A DNA stretch of 64,000 bases from Gordonia zhenghanii (GCF_021738965.1 NZ_JAKKOQ010000007.1:1-64000), one strand, 5' to 3'. Shown: positions 38,111 through 47,639, counted from the stretch's first letter. The notes: generated by a model not told the origin, from the letters alone. A program made the numbers and translations.

Positions 38111-39013
38111 ATGATGCTGAAGTTACTAATGAGGCGTATGTGGCAAGTGGGACTACTGGTGGTGGCGAGCGTCGTCGCCCTCGTAGTCGGGACCGGGCAG
38201 GCGTCCGCCGCGCCGACGACCCCCGCTCCCACCCCGGCTCCGAGCGGCGACGTCACGTCGCTGCTCAACGGAATCCTGAAGAACTTCCAGATCCCCGGCA
38301 TGCCGTCGGAACCTGGTGAAGCCGCCGACGAGACGGGTCAGATGATCGTCGTGACCGCACCGGTCGCGTCGTCGCAGACCGCCACGCTCACCGCGTTCGA
38401 GAAGGACGCACAGGGCGCGTGGAAGCCGGTTCCGGGCATCGGTCCGGTGAAGGCGTTCCTCGGTGAGAAGGGCATGGGCAAGGCCCAGGACAACGTGTAC
38501 CGCACACCGCAGGGCACGTTCCCGCTCGACCAGGCCTTCGGCCGCCAGGAGAACCCCGGCACCAAGATGCCGTACTTCCAGGCGACCAAGCAGGACTGGT
38601 GGGACGCGAACCCGAAGTCGCCGACCTACAACCAGCACGTGAAGCAGGACAAGAGCCCCGGCGGCGACAGCGAGAACCTGTACGACTCGGGACCGGTCTA
38701 CGACTACGCGGTCAACATCAACCACAACCCGAACCGGACACCGGGCGACGCATCGGCGATGTTCCTGCACGTCACTAACGGCAAGCCGACGTGGGGCTGT
38801 GTCGCGACCGAGCGCGAGACGATGGTCAACATCCTCAAGTGGCTCGATCCGGCGAAGAAGCCGAAGATCACGATCGGTGTGAACGTCGACGCTCCGGACC
38901 AGGCGCCCAAGGCGGAGACCAGCCCGAACGGTGACGTCCTCGGCGGACTGCTCGGCAACCTCGCCGCGATGCTCCCCGGCTCGTTGAGCACGCTCATCCC
39001 GAGTATCAGCTGA
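38111..39013 (+). CDS. Secreted L,D-transpeptidase-like (YkuD-family) protein
   Basis: About 300 residues. A signal peptide (MMLKLLMRRMWQVGLLVVASVVALVV, cleavage near ASAAP) is followed by a proline-rich linker and the catalytic region. The YkuD-type motif appears as a histidine in MFLHVTNGK with the cysteine in PTWGCVATERETM. Upstream stretches (KGMGKAQDNVYRTPQGTFPLDQAFG, DYAVNINHNPNR) fit an L,D-transpeptidase that makes 3-3 peptidoglycan crosslinks. A role in the cell wall is likely. The start is uncertain: ATG 38111, ATG 38114 or GTG 38078. Confidence 0.8.
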   Translation: MMLKLLMRRMWQVGLLVVASVVALVVGTGQASAAPTTPAPTPAPSGDVTSLLNGILKNFQIPGMPSEPGEAADETGQMIVVTAPVASSQTATLTAFEKDAQGAWKPVPGIGPVKAFLGEKGMGKAQDNVYRTPQGTFPLDQAFGRQENPGTKMPYFQATKQDWWDANPKSPTYNQHVKQDKSPGGDSENLYDSGPVYDYAVNINHNPNRTPGDASAMFLHVTNGKPTWGCVATERETMVNILKWLDPAKKPKITIGVNVDAPDQAPKAETSPNGDVLGGLLGNLAAMLPGSLSTLIPSIS

Positions 39014-39037
39014 CCCGAACACCGACCCCTTCAGCGA

Positions 39038-39079
39038 CCCGAGGCCGCACGCGATCATCGCGTGCGGCCTCGGGGTTTT
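39038..39079 (+). terminator. Intrinsic terminator after the L,D-transpeptidase-like gene
   Basis: CCGAGGCCGCACGCGA pairs perfectly with TCGCGTGCGGCCTCGG around a short loop, followed by GGTTTT. It lies 25 bp after the stop codon and between convergent genes. Confidence 0.9.
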
Positions 39080-39118
39080 CGGGTCTAGGCGGTAGTTCCA
39101 GTCAGACGGTGGTTCCCG

Positions 39119-39796
39119 TCAGGCGGTGCCGCGCAGCAACTCGAACCCGGACGCTCGGGCGGCGTCGAAACCGTCGATCGGGCCGGTGCCGCGTTCGATC
39201 TGGGCTGTCGCCTGGTCGAGGACCGGTGTCTGCGGGTCCAGGACTTCCAGATAGACGCGGTGGCATTCGAGCGCCCGGATCGCGGCGTCGGTGAATCCCT
39301 CGACGTCGGCGGCGTGTGTGACGTTGGGGCCGTTGCAGAACAACGCGCGCGGCGGCGTCTCGAGCGCGTCGAATGCTTCGACGACGGAGTCGGCGAACTG
39401 CATGTGGTCGCGCTGATTGGGGAAGCCGGGAGCCCACTCGGGGCCGCCGTACAGGCTGAGGACGACGTCGGGACGCACGCGGTCGACGGTCTCGGTGATC
39501 TTTGCGCGCAGTTCGGGCGTATTGAAGATCTCGCTGTCGGGGAAGCCCCAGAACTCGACCTCGTCGACGCCGACGACGGCGGCCGACGCGATCTGCTCGC
39601 CTTCGCGAAGCGGTCCGCACTCTTCGGGCGGCATTCCTTCGATTCCGGCTTCGCCGCTGGTCGCGAGGGCGTAGACCACGCGCTTGCCCTGCGACGTCCA
39701 CCGCGCGACGGCGGCGGCCATGCCGTATTCGGGGTCGTCGGGGTGAGCGACGAGGACGAGAGCGGTCGACCAGTTCTCCGGGAAAGTGGCAGTCAT
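39119..39796 (-). CDS. PIG-L/LmbE-family deacetylase
   Basis: 225 residues. The metal motif AHPDDPEYGMAAAVARW is near residue 18 and the second metal segment is FPNQRDHMQFADSV. This is the same superfamily as Mca and MshB but a shorter, distinct branch (HPDDPE instead of HPDDE-S). Members remove acetyl groups from amino sugars. It might act on a mycothiol- or antibiotic-like sugar, but no neighbour supports a specific substrate. The ATG 39796 begins at MTATFPENW. Confidence 0.85.
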   Translation of the reverse strand: MTATFPENWSTALVLVAHPDDPEYGMAAAVARWTSQGKRVVYALATSGEAGIEGMPPEECGPLREGEQIASAAVVGVDEVEFWGFPDSEIFNTPELRAKITETVDRVRPDVVLSLYGGPEWAPGFPNQRDHMQFADSVVEAFDALETPPRALFCNGPNVTHAADVEGFTDAAIRALECHRVYLEVLDPQTPVLDQATAQIERGTGPIDGFDAARASGFELLRGTA

Positions 39797-39867
39797 GGGG
39801 CCGACAGTACGCTGCGGCGACACTGTTGGCTCGACTCTGACGGGCCCGACTGACTGCTGGGCAGGCC

Positions 39868-40497
39868 TTAGGGGATCAGGCCTCGCTCACGTGCGGCGGC
39901 AAGGACTTTCGTTCGGCTGTTGACGCCGAGCTTGTCGAAGATGTGGACCAGGTGCGATTTGACGGTCGCCTCGGAGATGAACATCTTGCGGGCGATCTCC
40001 CGATTCGATCCGCCGCCGGCGAGACTCTGGACGATCTCCAATTCGCGTGCGGTGAGTGGAATTTCGCGCGAAGTGACCCGGGTGAGCAGCTTGGCCGCGA
40101 TGGCGGGACCGAGCACCGTCTCACCGGCAGCGGCGGATCGGATGGCTCCGACCAGCGTCTCGGGCGACGCGTCCTTGAGTAGGTAGCCGACAGCTCCCGC
40201 TTCCACCGCGCGGACGATGTCGGAGTCCGACTGGTAGGTCGTCACGATCAGGACCTGCGGCGGATCGGCGAGCGCACGGATCGACTGGGTCGCGTACACC
40301 CCGTCGGCCGCGGGGTCGGCGCCGTGCAGGCGCAGGTCCATCAGCACCACGTCGAGGCCGGTCGTCGACGCGATCTCGACGGCTTCGGCGGCCTCGCCTG
40401 CTTCGGCGACGACGGTGAAGTCGTCGACGGCGCCCAGTACTGCGCGTAGTCCTGCGCGGACCACGGGGTGGTCGTCAACGATCATGATGCGGATCAT
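39868..40497 (-). CDS. NarL/LuxR-family response regulator
   Basis: 209 residues. The receiver domain (1-120) has the acidic pocket VDDHPVVRAGL, the phosphorylated aspartate in VVLMDLRLHG, and the conserved lysine in GYLLKDASPE. The C-terminal LuxR-type HTH is LTARELEIVQSLAGGGSNREIARKMFISEATVKSHL (seen in parts). Its ATG overlaps the stop of the histidine kinase. The probable target is the divergent ABC exporter operon next to the kinase. Confidence 0.95.
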   Translation of the reverse strand: MIRIMIVDDHPVVRAGLRAVLGAVDDFTVVAEAGEAAEAVEIASTTGLDVVLMDLRLHGADPAADGVYATQSIRALADPPQVLIVTTYQSDSDIVRAVEAGAVGYLLKDASPETLVGAIRSAAAGETVLGPAIAAKLLTRVTSREIPLTARELEIVQSLAGGGSNREIARKMFISEATVKSHLVHIFDKLGVNSRTKVLAAARERGLIP

Positions 40498-41672
40498 CGG
40501 TGCCTCTCGATCGGGACGCTGGCGTGAATTGTAGTGCCGTCGCCGGGCGCGGACTCGACGGTGAGTTCGCCGCCGCACGTACGGATTCGGGCGCGCATCG
40601 CCCGAAGACCGAAGCCGCTGCCCGGAGCGTCGTCACCGGTGGGCGGGGGACTCACGCCGTCTATGCCCACGCCGTCGTCCACGATGTCCACGTGCACCTC
40701 GTCCGGGAGGTACGTGAGCGTGACGGCGGCCGCGTCGGCGTGCGCATGGCGGCGGACGTTCAGCAGGGCTTCCTGCACGGTGCGTTGCAGAGCGACCTGG
40801 ACCCGCTCGGAGAGTAGTGCGGGCGAGCCGTGTTCGGCGAAGACCACGCGGGGCCCGTCCTCGGACGCGGCGGCGACCTGTTCGGCGAGCGCGTGCGACA
40901 GGCCCTCCGGATGCGACTCGGGTCCGTCGAGTCCGCGGAGGAACCGTCGGGACTCGGCGAGCGCGGTCTGCGCTGTCTCGAGGGCGGTCTCGGTATGGGC
41001 GGTGCGCTGCTCGGGCGGCGCCGTCGGCGACGTCGCCGCACGCAGCAGCATGATGATGCTCGCGAGCGACTGTCCTGTCCCGTCGTGGATCTCGCCGCCG
41101 AGGCGTTCGCGCTCGGCGAGCACGCCTGCGTCTCGTTCACGTGCAGCGAGCTGCGCCCGCGTCGTGATCAGTTCGTCGACGAGTCGGTCTCGCTCGTCCA
41201 CCATCGCCGCGATCCGGCCGAACGCCTCGGTCACGGCGACGGCGGTGGCGATGCCGATGAGCGGGCCGATCACGCCGCCGACGCTGAACCCGCCGGTGCT
41301 CACGCGGGTCGCGGTCACTGCGGTGGCTGCGACCAGGACCACGACGGCGGCGGCCACGCCGCGCGGTAGGAAGTGCCAGCACAGTATGGCCACCACGAAG
41401 GCGATCCACACGAAGTCCGCCGACACGACCGACAGTGCGATCCAACCAGCCGTCAGGACCAGGACCCACGGGACCACCAGCTCACGCCTGCCGAGGGCGG
41501 AGAAGACGGCGCCGAGCGCGTACCAGGCGGCGAGCACGCCTGCGCACACGAGCACGCCGATGTGCGTTCCCTCGTCGGCGACGGTGTTGGCGACGCCGAC
41601 GATCATCAGCGTCGTGAACAGGATGTGACCTGCCCATTCGGCGTAGCGGTCGGTGCTGCGGTCGTCGGTCAT
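40494..41672 (-). CDS. NarL-type sensor histidine kinase (DesK/HisKA_3)
   Basis: 392 residues. An N-terminal membrane sensor of about six short helices (about 14-160) is followed by a coiled coil, the HisKA_3 phosphorylation box GGEIHDGTGQSLASIIMLL and a HATPase domain (NVRRHAHADAA, VDIVDDGVGIDG, GFGLRAMRARI). No extracellular sensing domain is seen, so it probably reads the membrane or works with a transporter. The adjoining divergent FtsX-like permease and ATPase are the likely partners. Confidence 0.93.
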   Translation of the reverse strand: MTDDRSTDRYAEWAGHILFTTLMIVGVANTVADEGTHIGVLVCAGVLAAWYALGAVFSALGRRELVVPWVLVLTAGWIALSVVSADFVWIAFVVAILCWHFLPRGVAAAVVVLVAATAVTATRVSTGGFSVGGVIGPLIGIATAVAVTEAFGRIAAMVDERDRLVDELITTRAQLAARERDAGVLAERERLGGEIHDGTGQSLASIIMLLRAATSPTAPPEQRTAHTETALETAQTALAESRRFLRGLDGPESHPEGLSHALAEQVAAASEDGPRVVFAEHGSPALLSERVQVALQRTVQEALLNVRRHAHADAAAVTLTYLPDEVHVDIVDDGVGIDGVSPPPTGDDAPGSGFGLRAMRARIRTCGGELTVESAPGDGTTIHASVPIERHR

Positions 41673-41854
41673 GTCTCCCAGTATCACTGTGATCCGACGG
41701 CGCTCGCGACGTCTACACCTTTCGATGGATATCGAGCCGCCGATAGGTGGAGTCGAAAGTGCGAATCCGGGGCGATGCCGGGGGAGGGGTCGGAGCGACA
41801 AGCTTGAGTAGTCCCGGCGAACAGCTGGGTGAGCATCTCTCAGGAGGATTCGAA

Positions 41855-42850
41855 GTGTATATCGGCTGGCGCGAGATCCGCGACGCTAAAGGAAGATTCG
41901 CACTCATCAGCGGTGTGATCGCACTGCTGTCTCTCATGGTCGTCATGCTGTCCGCGCTGACCGCGGGACTGGATGCCGAATCGACGTCGGCAGTGCGTGC
42001 GCTGCCCGGCGACACCGTGATCACCCAGTCCGCGGCGGGCGGGGAGGCGTCGAGCCTGACCGACAGCCGCGTCGACGACGCCGCGATCAGTCAGGTTCGC
42101 GCGGACGATCCGCAGGCGATGGTCCTCGGTGTGGCCAACACCCGCATCACCGCGGACGGCCGGGCAGCCGCGGTGGCGGCGTTCGGGTTCAGTGACACCG
42201 ACGAGGTGACCGTCGACTCCGAGACCGCAGAGGCGCTCGGCGTCTCGGCCGGGTCCGACGTCGTCGTCGGCACCGAGCGGGTCCGCGTCGACGCCGTCGG
42301 CGACACCGACAAGTACGCGCACACTCCGGTGGTGCGCATGCCGTACTCGATGTGGGTGACGGCGACCGGCCGCGACGCGGCGTCGGCCGTGCTGACCAGC
42401 GATTCGACGGCTCCGTCGGGGATGGCCGCGACGTCGCACAGCGACGCGGTGTCCCTGGTGCCCGGCTACAAGTCCGAGCACTCCTCGCTGCTGCTGATCC
42501 AGGGTCTCCTGCTGGCGATCTCCGCGATCGTCGTCTGCGGCTTCTTCGCGGTGTGGACGGGTCAGCGAGTGCGTTCGCTCGCCGTGGTCCGGGCCATGGG
42601 TGCAGGCCGCAACTACCTGATGCGCGACGGGCTCGGCCAGGCCGCCGTCGTCCTGTTCGCCGGTCTGATCGCCGGTGGAGCCGTCGGCGCGATCGGCGCG
42701 TGGATCGCATCGGGCACCGTGCCCATCGCGTTCGACGCGGGATCGATGATCGCGCTGCTCGCCGGAATGGCGGTGCTCGGACTGGCAGGTGCGGCGATCG
42801 CGCTCCGGCCGCTGGTCAAGGTCGACCCACTCACCGCGCTCAACCGCTGA
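41855..42850 (+). CDS. ABC exporter permease (FtsX/MacB-like)
   Basis: 331 residues. A first helix near residue 20 (FALISGVIALLSLMVVMLSAL), a large extracytoplasmic domain (about 45-225) and three C-terminal helices (LLLIQGLLLAISAIVVCGFFAVW, AAVVLFAGLIAGGAVGAIGAWI, MIALLAGMAVLGLAGAAIAL), ending PLVKVDPLTALNR, as in the FtsX family. A GTG start preceded by AGGAGG is chosen over an upstream in-frame start at 41747. It pairs with the ATPase 40 bp downstream. Such exporters often confer resistance to membrane-active compounds or move lipids. Confidence 0.87.
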   Translation: MYIGWREIRDAKGRFALISGVIALLSLMVVMLSALTAGLDAESTSAVRALPGDTVITQSAAGGEASSLTDSRVDDAAISQVRADDPQAMVLGVANTRITADGRAAAVAAFGFSDTDEVTVDSETAEALGVSAGSDVVVGTERVRVDAVGDTDKYAHTPVVRMPYSMWVTATGRDAASAVLTSDSTAPSGMAATSHSDAVSLVPGYKSEHSSLLLIQGLLLAISAIVVCGFFAVWTGQRVRSLAVVRAMGAGRNYLMRDGLGQAAVVLFAGLIAGGAVGAIGAWIASGTVPIAFDAGSMIALLAGMAVLGLAGAAIALRPLVKVDPLTALNR

Positions 42851-42889
42851 CCACCCGCCCCCAGTTCACTTCTCAGCAAGGAGTTTCCG

Positions 42890-43576
42890 ATGTCTCTCGT
42901 ACTCGACAATGTGACCCTCACCTACCCGGACGGCGACCGCGACCGCGTCATGGCCGTCGACGGCGTCAGCCTCACCGTTCCGCGCGGACGTCTCGTCGGA
43001 CTGACCGGCCCGTCGGGCTGCGGCAAGTCCAGCGTGCTCTCGGTGGCGGGGACGCTCATCACCCCCGACTCCGGTCACGTGGAGGTGGCAGGCGAAAGTG
43101 TGGAGAACCTCGGCGCCGAGGATCGCGCACGGTTGCGCCGCGAGCAGGTCGGTTTCGTGTTCCAGCACGACAACCTGTTGCCCGATCTGACAGCGCTCGA
43201 ACAGGTTCTCCTGCCGATCCACCTGGCCGGCGGCCGCCCGAAGCGTCACAAGGCGCGGGCCCGCGACCTGCTCGCTGAGGTCGGTCTCGCCGACGCGGTG
43301 GACCGTCGCCCCGGTCAGCTGTCGGGCGGTATGCGCCAGCGTGTGAACATCGCCCGCGCGCTCATGGGCGAGCCCGCACTGCTGCTCGCCGACGAGCCGA
43401 CGTCGGCGCTGGACTCGCACCGTGCCGCCGAGATGATCGACCTGTTGGTCCGACTGGTGGCCGAGCACGACGTGGCGGCGCTGTTCGTCACACACGACGC
43501 ACGGGCGCTCGAGTCGGCCGACGACGTGGTGCGGATGCTCGACGGGCAGGTCGCCGAACTCACGCACGCACGGTAG
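42890..43576 (+). CDS. ABC exporter ATP-binding protein (MacB/LolD-type)
   Basis: 228 residues. Walker A GLTGPSGCGKSS, Q-loop FVFQHDNLLPDL, signature LSGGMRQRVNIARAL, Walker B LLLADEPTSALD and H-loop FVTHDA. It belongs to the LolD/MacB family that powers FtsX-like permeases. The gene lies directly after such a permease and is followed by a terminator shared with glpX. Confidence 0.94.
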   Translation: MSLVLDNVTLTYPDGDRDRVMAVDGVSLTVPRGRLVGLTGPSGCGKSSVLSVAGTLITPDSGHVEVAGESVENLGAEDRARLRREQVGFVFQHDNLLPDLTALEQVLLPIHLAGGRPKRHKARARDLLAEVGLADAVDRRPGQLSGGMRQRVNIARALMGEPALLLADEPTSALDSHRAAEMIDLLVRLVAEHDVAALFVTHDARALESADDVVRMLDGQVAELTHAR

Positions 43577-43590
43577 ATCCGTCTCGTCCG

Positions 43591-43632
43591 ACAGAAATGG
43601 GCCCCGGTCATACGACCGAGGCCCATTTCTGT
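43591..43632. terminator. Bidirectional hairpin between the ABC ATPase gene and glpX
   Basis: ACAGAAATGGGCCCCGGTC pairs with GACCGAGGCCCATTTCTGT with one mismatch and a four-base loop. Located between convergent genes. Confidence 0.85.
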
Positions 43633-43648
43633 GTCAGGAGGTGAGGAC

Positions 43649-44638
43649 TCAGAGATCCAGGCGCGCGTACTCGCGGAGCTTGGACGTCTGGTGCACGGCT
43701 TCGACGGTGCGGATCGTGCCCGACTTGGAGCGCATGACCAGCGAGCGCGTGGTGGCGCCGTTCGGGCGGTAGGTGACGCCGCGGAGCATATCGCCGTTGG
43801 TGACGCCGGTCGCGCAGAAGAAGGCGTTCTCGCCGCGCACCAGGATGTCGTTGGTGAGGACCTGGTCGACGTCGAGGCCTGCGTCGATGGCCTTCTGGCG
43901 CTCGGCGTCGTCCTTCGGTGCGAGCTTGCCCTGGATCTCGCCGCCCATGCACTTCATGGCGACGGCGCTGATGATGCCCTCGGGGGTGCCGCCGACGCCC
44001 ATCAGCATGTCGACGGTGCTGTACTCGCCCGCTGCGGCGATCGCGCCTGCGACGTCGCCGTCGGAGATGAGGCGGATCTTGGCTCCGGCTTCGCGGATCT
44101 CGCCGATCAGGTCGGTGTGGCGCGGGCGGTCGAGCACGACGACGGTCATGTCGGCGACGTCGATGCCTTTGGCTGCCGCGACGGAGTTGATGTTCCATTC
44201 GACGGACTGCTCGATGTCGATGGCGCCCTTGGCTGCCGGACCGACGGCGATCTTGTCCATGTAGAACACCGCGGACGGGTCGTACATGGTGCCGCGCTCG
44301 GACACCGCAATCACCGCGATGGAGTTCGGGCGGCCCTCGGCCATCAGCGTGGTGCCGTCGATCGGGTCGACAGCGACGTCCACCTCTGGGCCGTCGCCGT
44401 TGCCGACGACTTCGCCGTTGTAGAGCATCGGAGCTTCGTCCTTCTCGCCCTCGCCGATGACGACGGTGCCGCGCATCGAAACGGTCGAGAGGAGTTCGCG
44501 CATCGCGTCGACGGCTGCACCGTCTCCGCCGTTCTTGTCGCCACGGCCAACCCAACGTCCGGCAGCGAGCGCTGCGGCCTCGGTGACCCGGACGAGTTCC
44601 AGCGCAAGATTACGGTCGGGGGCTTGCTTGGACGACAT
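43649..44638 (-). CDS. glpX: Class II fructose-1,6-bisphosphatase
   Basis: A 329-residue GlpX-type phosphatase, the key gluconeogenic step in actinobacteria. Motifs are [48 protein letters not shown] (metal site) and GVGGTPEG. The start ATG 44638 is fixed by AAAGGAGCGG and the conserved [14 protein letters not shown]. Corresponds to Rv1099c. Confidence 0.96.
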   Translation of the reverse strand: MSSKQAPDRNLALELVRVTEAAALAAGRWVGRGDKNGGDGAAVDAMRELLSTVSMRGTVVIGEGEKDEAPMLYNGEVVGNGDGPEVDVAVDPIDGTTLMAEGRPNSIAVIAVSERGTMYDPSAVFYMDKIAVGPAAKGAIDIEQSVEWNINSVAAAKGIDVADMTVVVLDRPRHTDLIGEIREAGAKIRLISDGDVAGAIAAAGEYSTVDMLMGVGGTPEGIISAVAMKCMGGEIQGKLAPKDDAERQKAIDAGLDVDQVLTNDILVRGENAFFCATGVTNGDMLRGVTYRPNGATTRSLVMRSKSGTIRTVEAVHQTSKLREYARLDL

Positions 44639-44741
44639 GTGGCTCCGCTCCTTTGACACGACTCAGACCTGGACATTCTTTCACGCACGCTCGGCGACCC
44701 GGGCCCCAGGGTGCCGGTGCCGCTGATGGATAATGGCAGGC

Positions 44742-45323
44742 ATGGCCGACAAACCCAGGATCCTGCAAGACGGCAAGGACCTCATCTGGTCGCTGATCGC
44801 ATTGGGCGTCATCATCCTCGTCGTCGCAGGTATCGCAGGCAGCTGCAGCTGGGGATTCGGATCGGACGCCACCGAGCAGAAGGTCCCGCACTTCGACGTC
44901 TCCGCCGGGCTCAAAGCCGACGCGAACACGATGCCGTTCCCGATCCGCGAACCGAAGGTCCCCGACACGTGGCAGCCGAATTCCGGCTCGACGCAGGAGA
45001 TCGAGAAGACGATCTCGAGCAATGTCGGCTGGATCACCGGCGGTGGGGCGTACATCCAGCTCACCCAGACCGACGCCGTCGAAGAAGACGTGATGCGCAA
45101 GCTCCTCGGCGATGACACGTCTGGAACCGGCACCCGCGACATCGGCGGCCAGATGTGGGTCACCTACGAGAACCTCGAGCACCAGAAGGCGTGGATCGTC
45201 GACCTCGGCGACGTCCGCATCGGTGTGAAGAGCCGCGGCAAGGACGAGTCCATGCAGACCCTCGCCGAAGCCGTCCTCGCCGCTCAGCCCCTCAAAGCCG
45301 ACCGCCCGGTTCCCACGGGCTAG
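44742..45323 (+). CDS. DUF4245 membrane-anchored protein
   Basis: 193 residues. One N-terminal transmembrane helix (LIWSLIALGVIILVVAGIAG, about 15-34) and an extracytoplasmic domain of about 155 residues typical of DUF4245 (FPIREPKVPDTWQPNSGS, GAYIQLTQTD). The function is unknown. It is divergent from glpX, the same arrangement as Rv1099c-Rv1100. ATG 44742 is preferred, and ATG 44733 is possible. Confidence 0.87.
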   Translation: MADKPRILQDGKDLIWSLIALGVIILVVAGIAGSCSWGFGSDATEQKVPHFDVSAGLKADANTMPFPIREPKVPDTWQPNSGSTQEIEKTISSNVGWITGGGAYIQLTQTDAVEEDVMRKLLGDDTSGTGTRDIGGQMWVTYENLEHQKAWIVDLGDVRIGVKSRGKDESMQTLAEAVLAAQPLKADRPVPTG

Positions 45324-45354
45324 GCCCGCGCCCCACCCGTTGATCGGGCCCTTT

Positions 45355-45640
45355 GCTGCTGATCGAGCGGAGTCGAGATCGCTTGCCCCCACGTCGATCG
45401 AGCGGAGTCGAGATCACTCGCCTCACGTTGATCGAGCGGAGTCGAGATCACTCGCCTCACGTTGATCGAGCGGAGTCGAGATCCAGGTCTCGACTCCGCT
45501 CGACCAGCGGGAAAATGGCTGGACCAGCAGGAAATGGGCTCGATCAGCGGTTGCGGGGCTCGGCCAATAGGAGTCTCGACTCCGCTCGACCAACGAATTG
45601 GGGCTCGACCAACGAAGTGGGGCTCGACCAACAGAAGCGA
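45355..45640. repeat. Large family A repeat field
   Basis: At least eight full or partial units fill the gap. The first half has GATCGAGCGGAGTCGAGATC (minus orientation) alternating with CACTCGCCTCACGTT. The second half has GTCTCGACTCCGCTCGACCAGC and shortened GGGCTCGACCAA units. The orientation flips at about 45485, so the two halves can fold on each other. It separates DUF4245 from the first xseB copy, at the edge of the island. Confidence 0.85.
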
Positions 45641-45645
45641 AAAGA

Positions 45646-45867
45646 TCAGTCCTCTTCGTCCTCGTCCGGGTTGAGCGCGGCTTCGATGCGTGTCCGCGCG
45701 CCTTCGAGGTGGGCGGTGCAGCGGGCGGCGAGGGCTTCACCTCGTTCCCAGAGGGCGAGGGACTCGTCGAGGCCGAGGCCGCCGCGTTCCAGCGCGGTCA
45801 CGACCTCGGACAGTTCGTTGCGAGCGTCTTCGTAGGCGAGTTCGTCGACGGGGGCGGGTTCGGTCAT
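45646..45867 (-). CDS. xseB: Exodeoxyribonuclease VII small subunit, left copy
   Basis: A 73-residue XseB. The family helix pair [36 protein letters not shown] is seen in parts and is complete. It is nearly identical to the copy at 56907-57125, differing mainly in silent changes and the last residues (NPDEDEED against NPDDDEE). It is not followed by an intact xseA, only by a short decayed remnant. In the usual order DUF4245-xseB-xseA this copy is in the expected position, but it is cut off from xseA by the island. It may still be functional. Confidence 0.93.
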   Translation of the reverse strand: MTEPAPVDELAYEDARNELSEVVTALERGGLGLDESLALWERGEALAARCTAHLEGARTRIEAALNPDEDEED

Positions 45868-45878
45868 GGGTGGTCTCC

Positions 45879-45975
45879 TTCACGGATGGTCGCGTACACG
45901 GAGCTCGCGACGGCGTGCGGTTGATGTCGGTGCGTTGCACCACGGCGTAGCCGCGCGCCAAGGTCTGTGCTGTAG
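45879..45975 (-). pseudogene. Remnant of the 3' end of xseA
   Basis: About 97 bp match the last codons of the intact xseA at 57122-58372 (encoding [16 protein letters not shown] and the terminal [12 protein letters not shown]). A 51-bp deletion and a further 4-bp deletion break the frame. Homology stops at about 45975, after GCCGCGCGCCAAGGTCTG. It marks the left edge of the inserted island. Confidence 0.85.
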
Positions 45976-46004
45976 GGAGCCGGGGCGGTTCTGTCGTGTC
46001 CTGC

Positions 46005-47402
46005 TCAGTGCTGATCGAGCCCCTTCGATTCGAGATCGACGTTCCGAGTCTCGGGGCCGAAGAGGGCGCCGGCAAGAACGAGAAGTGAACCGACCACCAG
46101 CAAGACAGCTCCGGTGTCGTCGAAGGCCATGAAATTCGCCAGGCCGGCCTGATAGAACGCGTAGAAGGACGGGATGACTACCGCGAGGCTGTACGCCAGG
46201 CCGTACCCGGATGCGCGCACGGACGTCGGAAAGCGCTCGTTGATGTAGGCGGGCAACACCGCCCACGGGCAGATGACGACGATCACCAGCAGGATCGTGG
46301 CGAACACGACCCAGGTCAGGTCGTCGGCCTCGGACCGAACTATGGATAGGAAAAGTGCGGTGCCGGCGACTGCCATGGCCGATGCCGCGATGATGAGGAA
46401 TCGTCGTCGTCCGATCCGTTGACTGACCACGGCGGCGCCGACGTCGATCGGCGTGAGGATCAGATAGGCGATGATGAGGGTCAGGGTGACCGACGTACTC
46501 GACAGTCCGACCCCGTCGGACCCGAGTAGCGCTGGTAGGGAGGCTGCGACCGGTTGCAGGGCCAGCCAGAATCCGTTCATCAGGACGAAGACCTGCAGGA
46601 AGCGCTTGGCATTGTCGCGCTGGAGTAGTTCGCGAAACGGCGACATGGTGCGTTCTGTCTTGGTGAACACGTCCGACTCGGTGACCGATTTGTGGAAGTA
46701 CCACGCCGAGCCGAGGGACAGGAGTGCTCCGATGACGAACGGGATCCGCCAACCCCACTGCGCATACGCGGAGTCGTTCCCGTCGGAGGGCATATTGAGC
46801 AGGAGGACGAGCGTGATGATCGACGCGGCGGCGTACCCGAGCGGAAATCCGGTGTTGATCAGGCCGCTGTAGAGGCCGCGCTTGTGCGGAGGTGCCGCCT
46901 CCATCGCGAGCGGGTTCGCCCCGGTGTACTCGCCGCCGAGGAAGCCTCCGGCCAGGAACCGAAGCGCGACGAACAGGATCACGCTCGTCACGCCGATCTG
47001 GGAATATCCAGGTAGCAGCGCGATGAGGAAGGTGGCGATGCCTGCGCCTGTCATGGCGATCATCGTGGTTCGCTTGCGCCCGACGGTGTCCGCGATCCAA
47101 CCAAAGATCGCGGCGCCGATCGGCCTGCCGACCAGGGTCGCGGCGAACATGGCGCCGCTGACGATCGCCTTCCCTGTGGTGCCGAGGTCATCGGACACGA
47201 AATAGCCGATGGCCGGAGCCATCACCACAATAGGTAGGTAGATATCGAACAAGTCGACAAAGAATCCGAGCCAGGCGCCGAACAGTGCCTTGCGCGCCTT
47301 CGTGTTCGAGCTGGACGGGTCGCCGTCTCTCGGGGTGTCGCGCCATGCCTGGGCGTAGTCTTCTGTGCCCGCAGATGCGGATCTCTGGTCCTCGGTCGTC
47401 AT
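46005..47402 (-). CDS. MFS transporter, metabolite:H+ symporter (MHS) family
   Basis: 465 residues, 12 helices. The MHS-type signatures are GWIADTVGRKRTTM between helices 2 and 3, RFLAGGFLGGEYTGANPLAMEAAP and RGLYSGLINTGFPLG. Relatives import carboxylic acids such as shikimate, 2-oxoglutarate or aromatic acids with protons. It lies in the island under the same 24-bp motif as the CoA-ligase operon, so it most likely imports the acid that the island degrades. Confidence 0.9.
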   Translation of the reverse strand: MTTEDQRSASAGTEDYAQAWRDTPRDGDPSSSNTKARKALFGAWLGFFVDLFDIYLPIVVMAPAIGYFVSDDLGTTGKAIVSGAMFAATLVGRPIGAAIFGWIADTVGRKRTTMIAMTGAGIATFLIALLPGYSQIGVTSVILFVALRFLAGGFLGGEYTGANPLAMEAAPPHKRGLYSGLINTGFPLGYAAASIITLVLLLNMPSDGNDSAYAQWGWRIPFVIGALLSLGSAWYFHKSVTESDVFTKTERTMSPFRELLQRDNAKRFLQVFVLMNGFWLALQPVAASLPALLGSDGVGLSSTSVTLTLIIAYLILTPIDVGAAVVSQRIGRRRFLIIAASAMAVAGTALFLSIVRSEADDLTWVVFATILLVIVVICPWAVLPAYINERFPTSVRASGYGLAYSLAVVIPSFYAFYQAGLANFMAFDDTGAVLLVVGSLLVLAGALFGPETRNVDLESKGLDQH

Positions 47403-47513
47403 GTGGTGAACCTCTGATTCGACGGGTTATGAGCAGGTGCTGCACGCGTGCCGGTGATTGTGAGGAGTATCGACTCGACTCGGAAACAATCATGTGGTGC
47501 ACGCCACACCATG

Positions 47514-47537
47514 TCAAGAGAGTGACGTCGCTTTTTT
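47514..47537. promoter_or_regulatory. Probable TetR operator, transporter side
   Basis: A 24-bp sequence (core GAGAGTGACGTCGC) identical, in reverse orientation, to 48328-48351. It lies about 112 bp before the transporter ATG, on the side away from the tetR gene. The centre GTGACGTCGC is a near palindrome, as expected for a TetR dimer. Confidence 0.7.
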
Positions 47538-47639
47538 CCAAAATACCGATCGGTCCACCGGTGATGTACCAGGTCACGGCAAGGCGTGGTACGAAAAATC
47601 CCCCGGAGTCTCGGGTTCCGGGGGATTGGCGTGTGTCGG

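Noticed and set aside
45879..46004. A frame joining the xseA remnant to the region before the transporter stop
   Set aside because: The xseA remnant is frameshifted, and the joined peptide contains only 16 xseA-like residues. It is a decayed fragment, not a gene.
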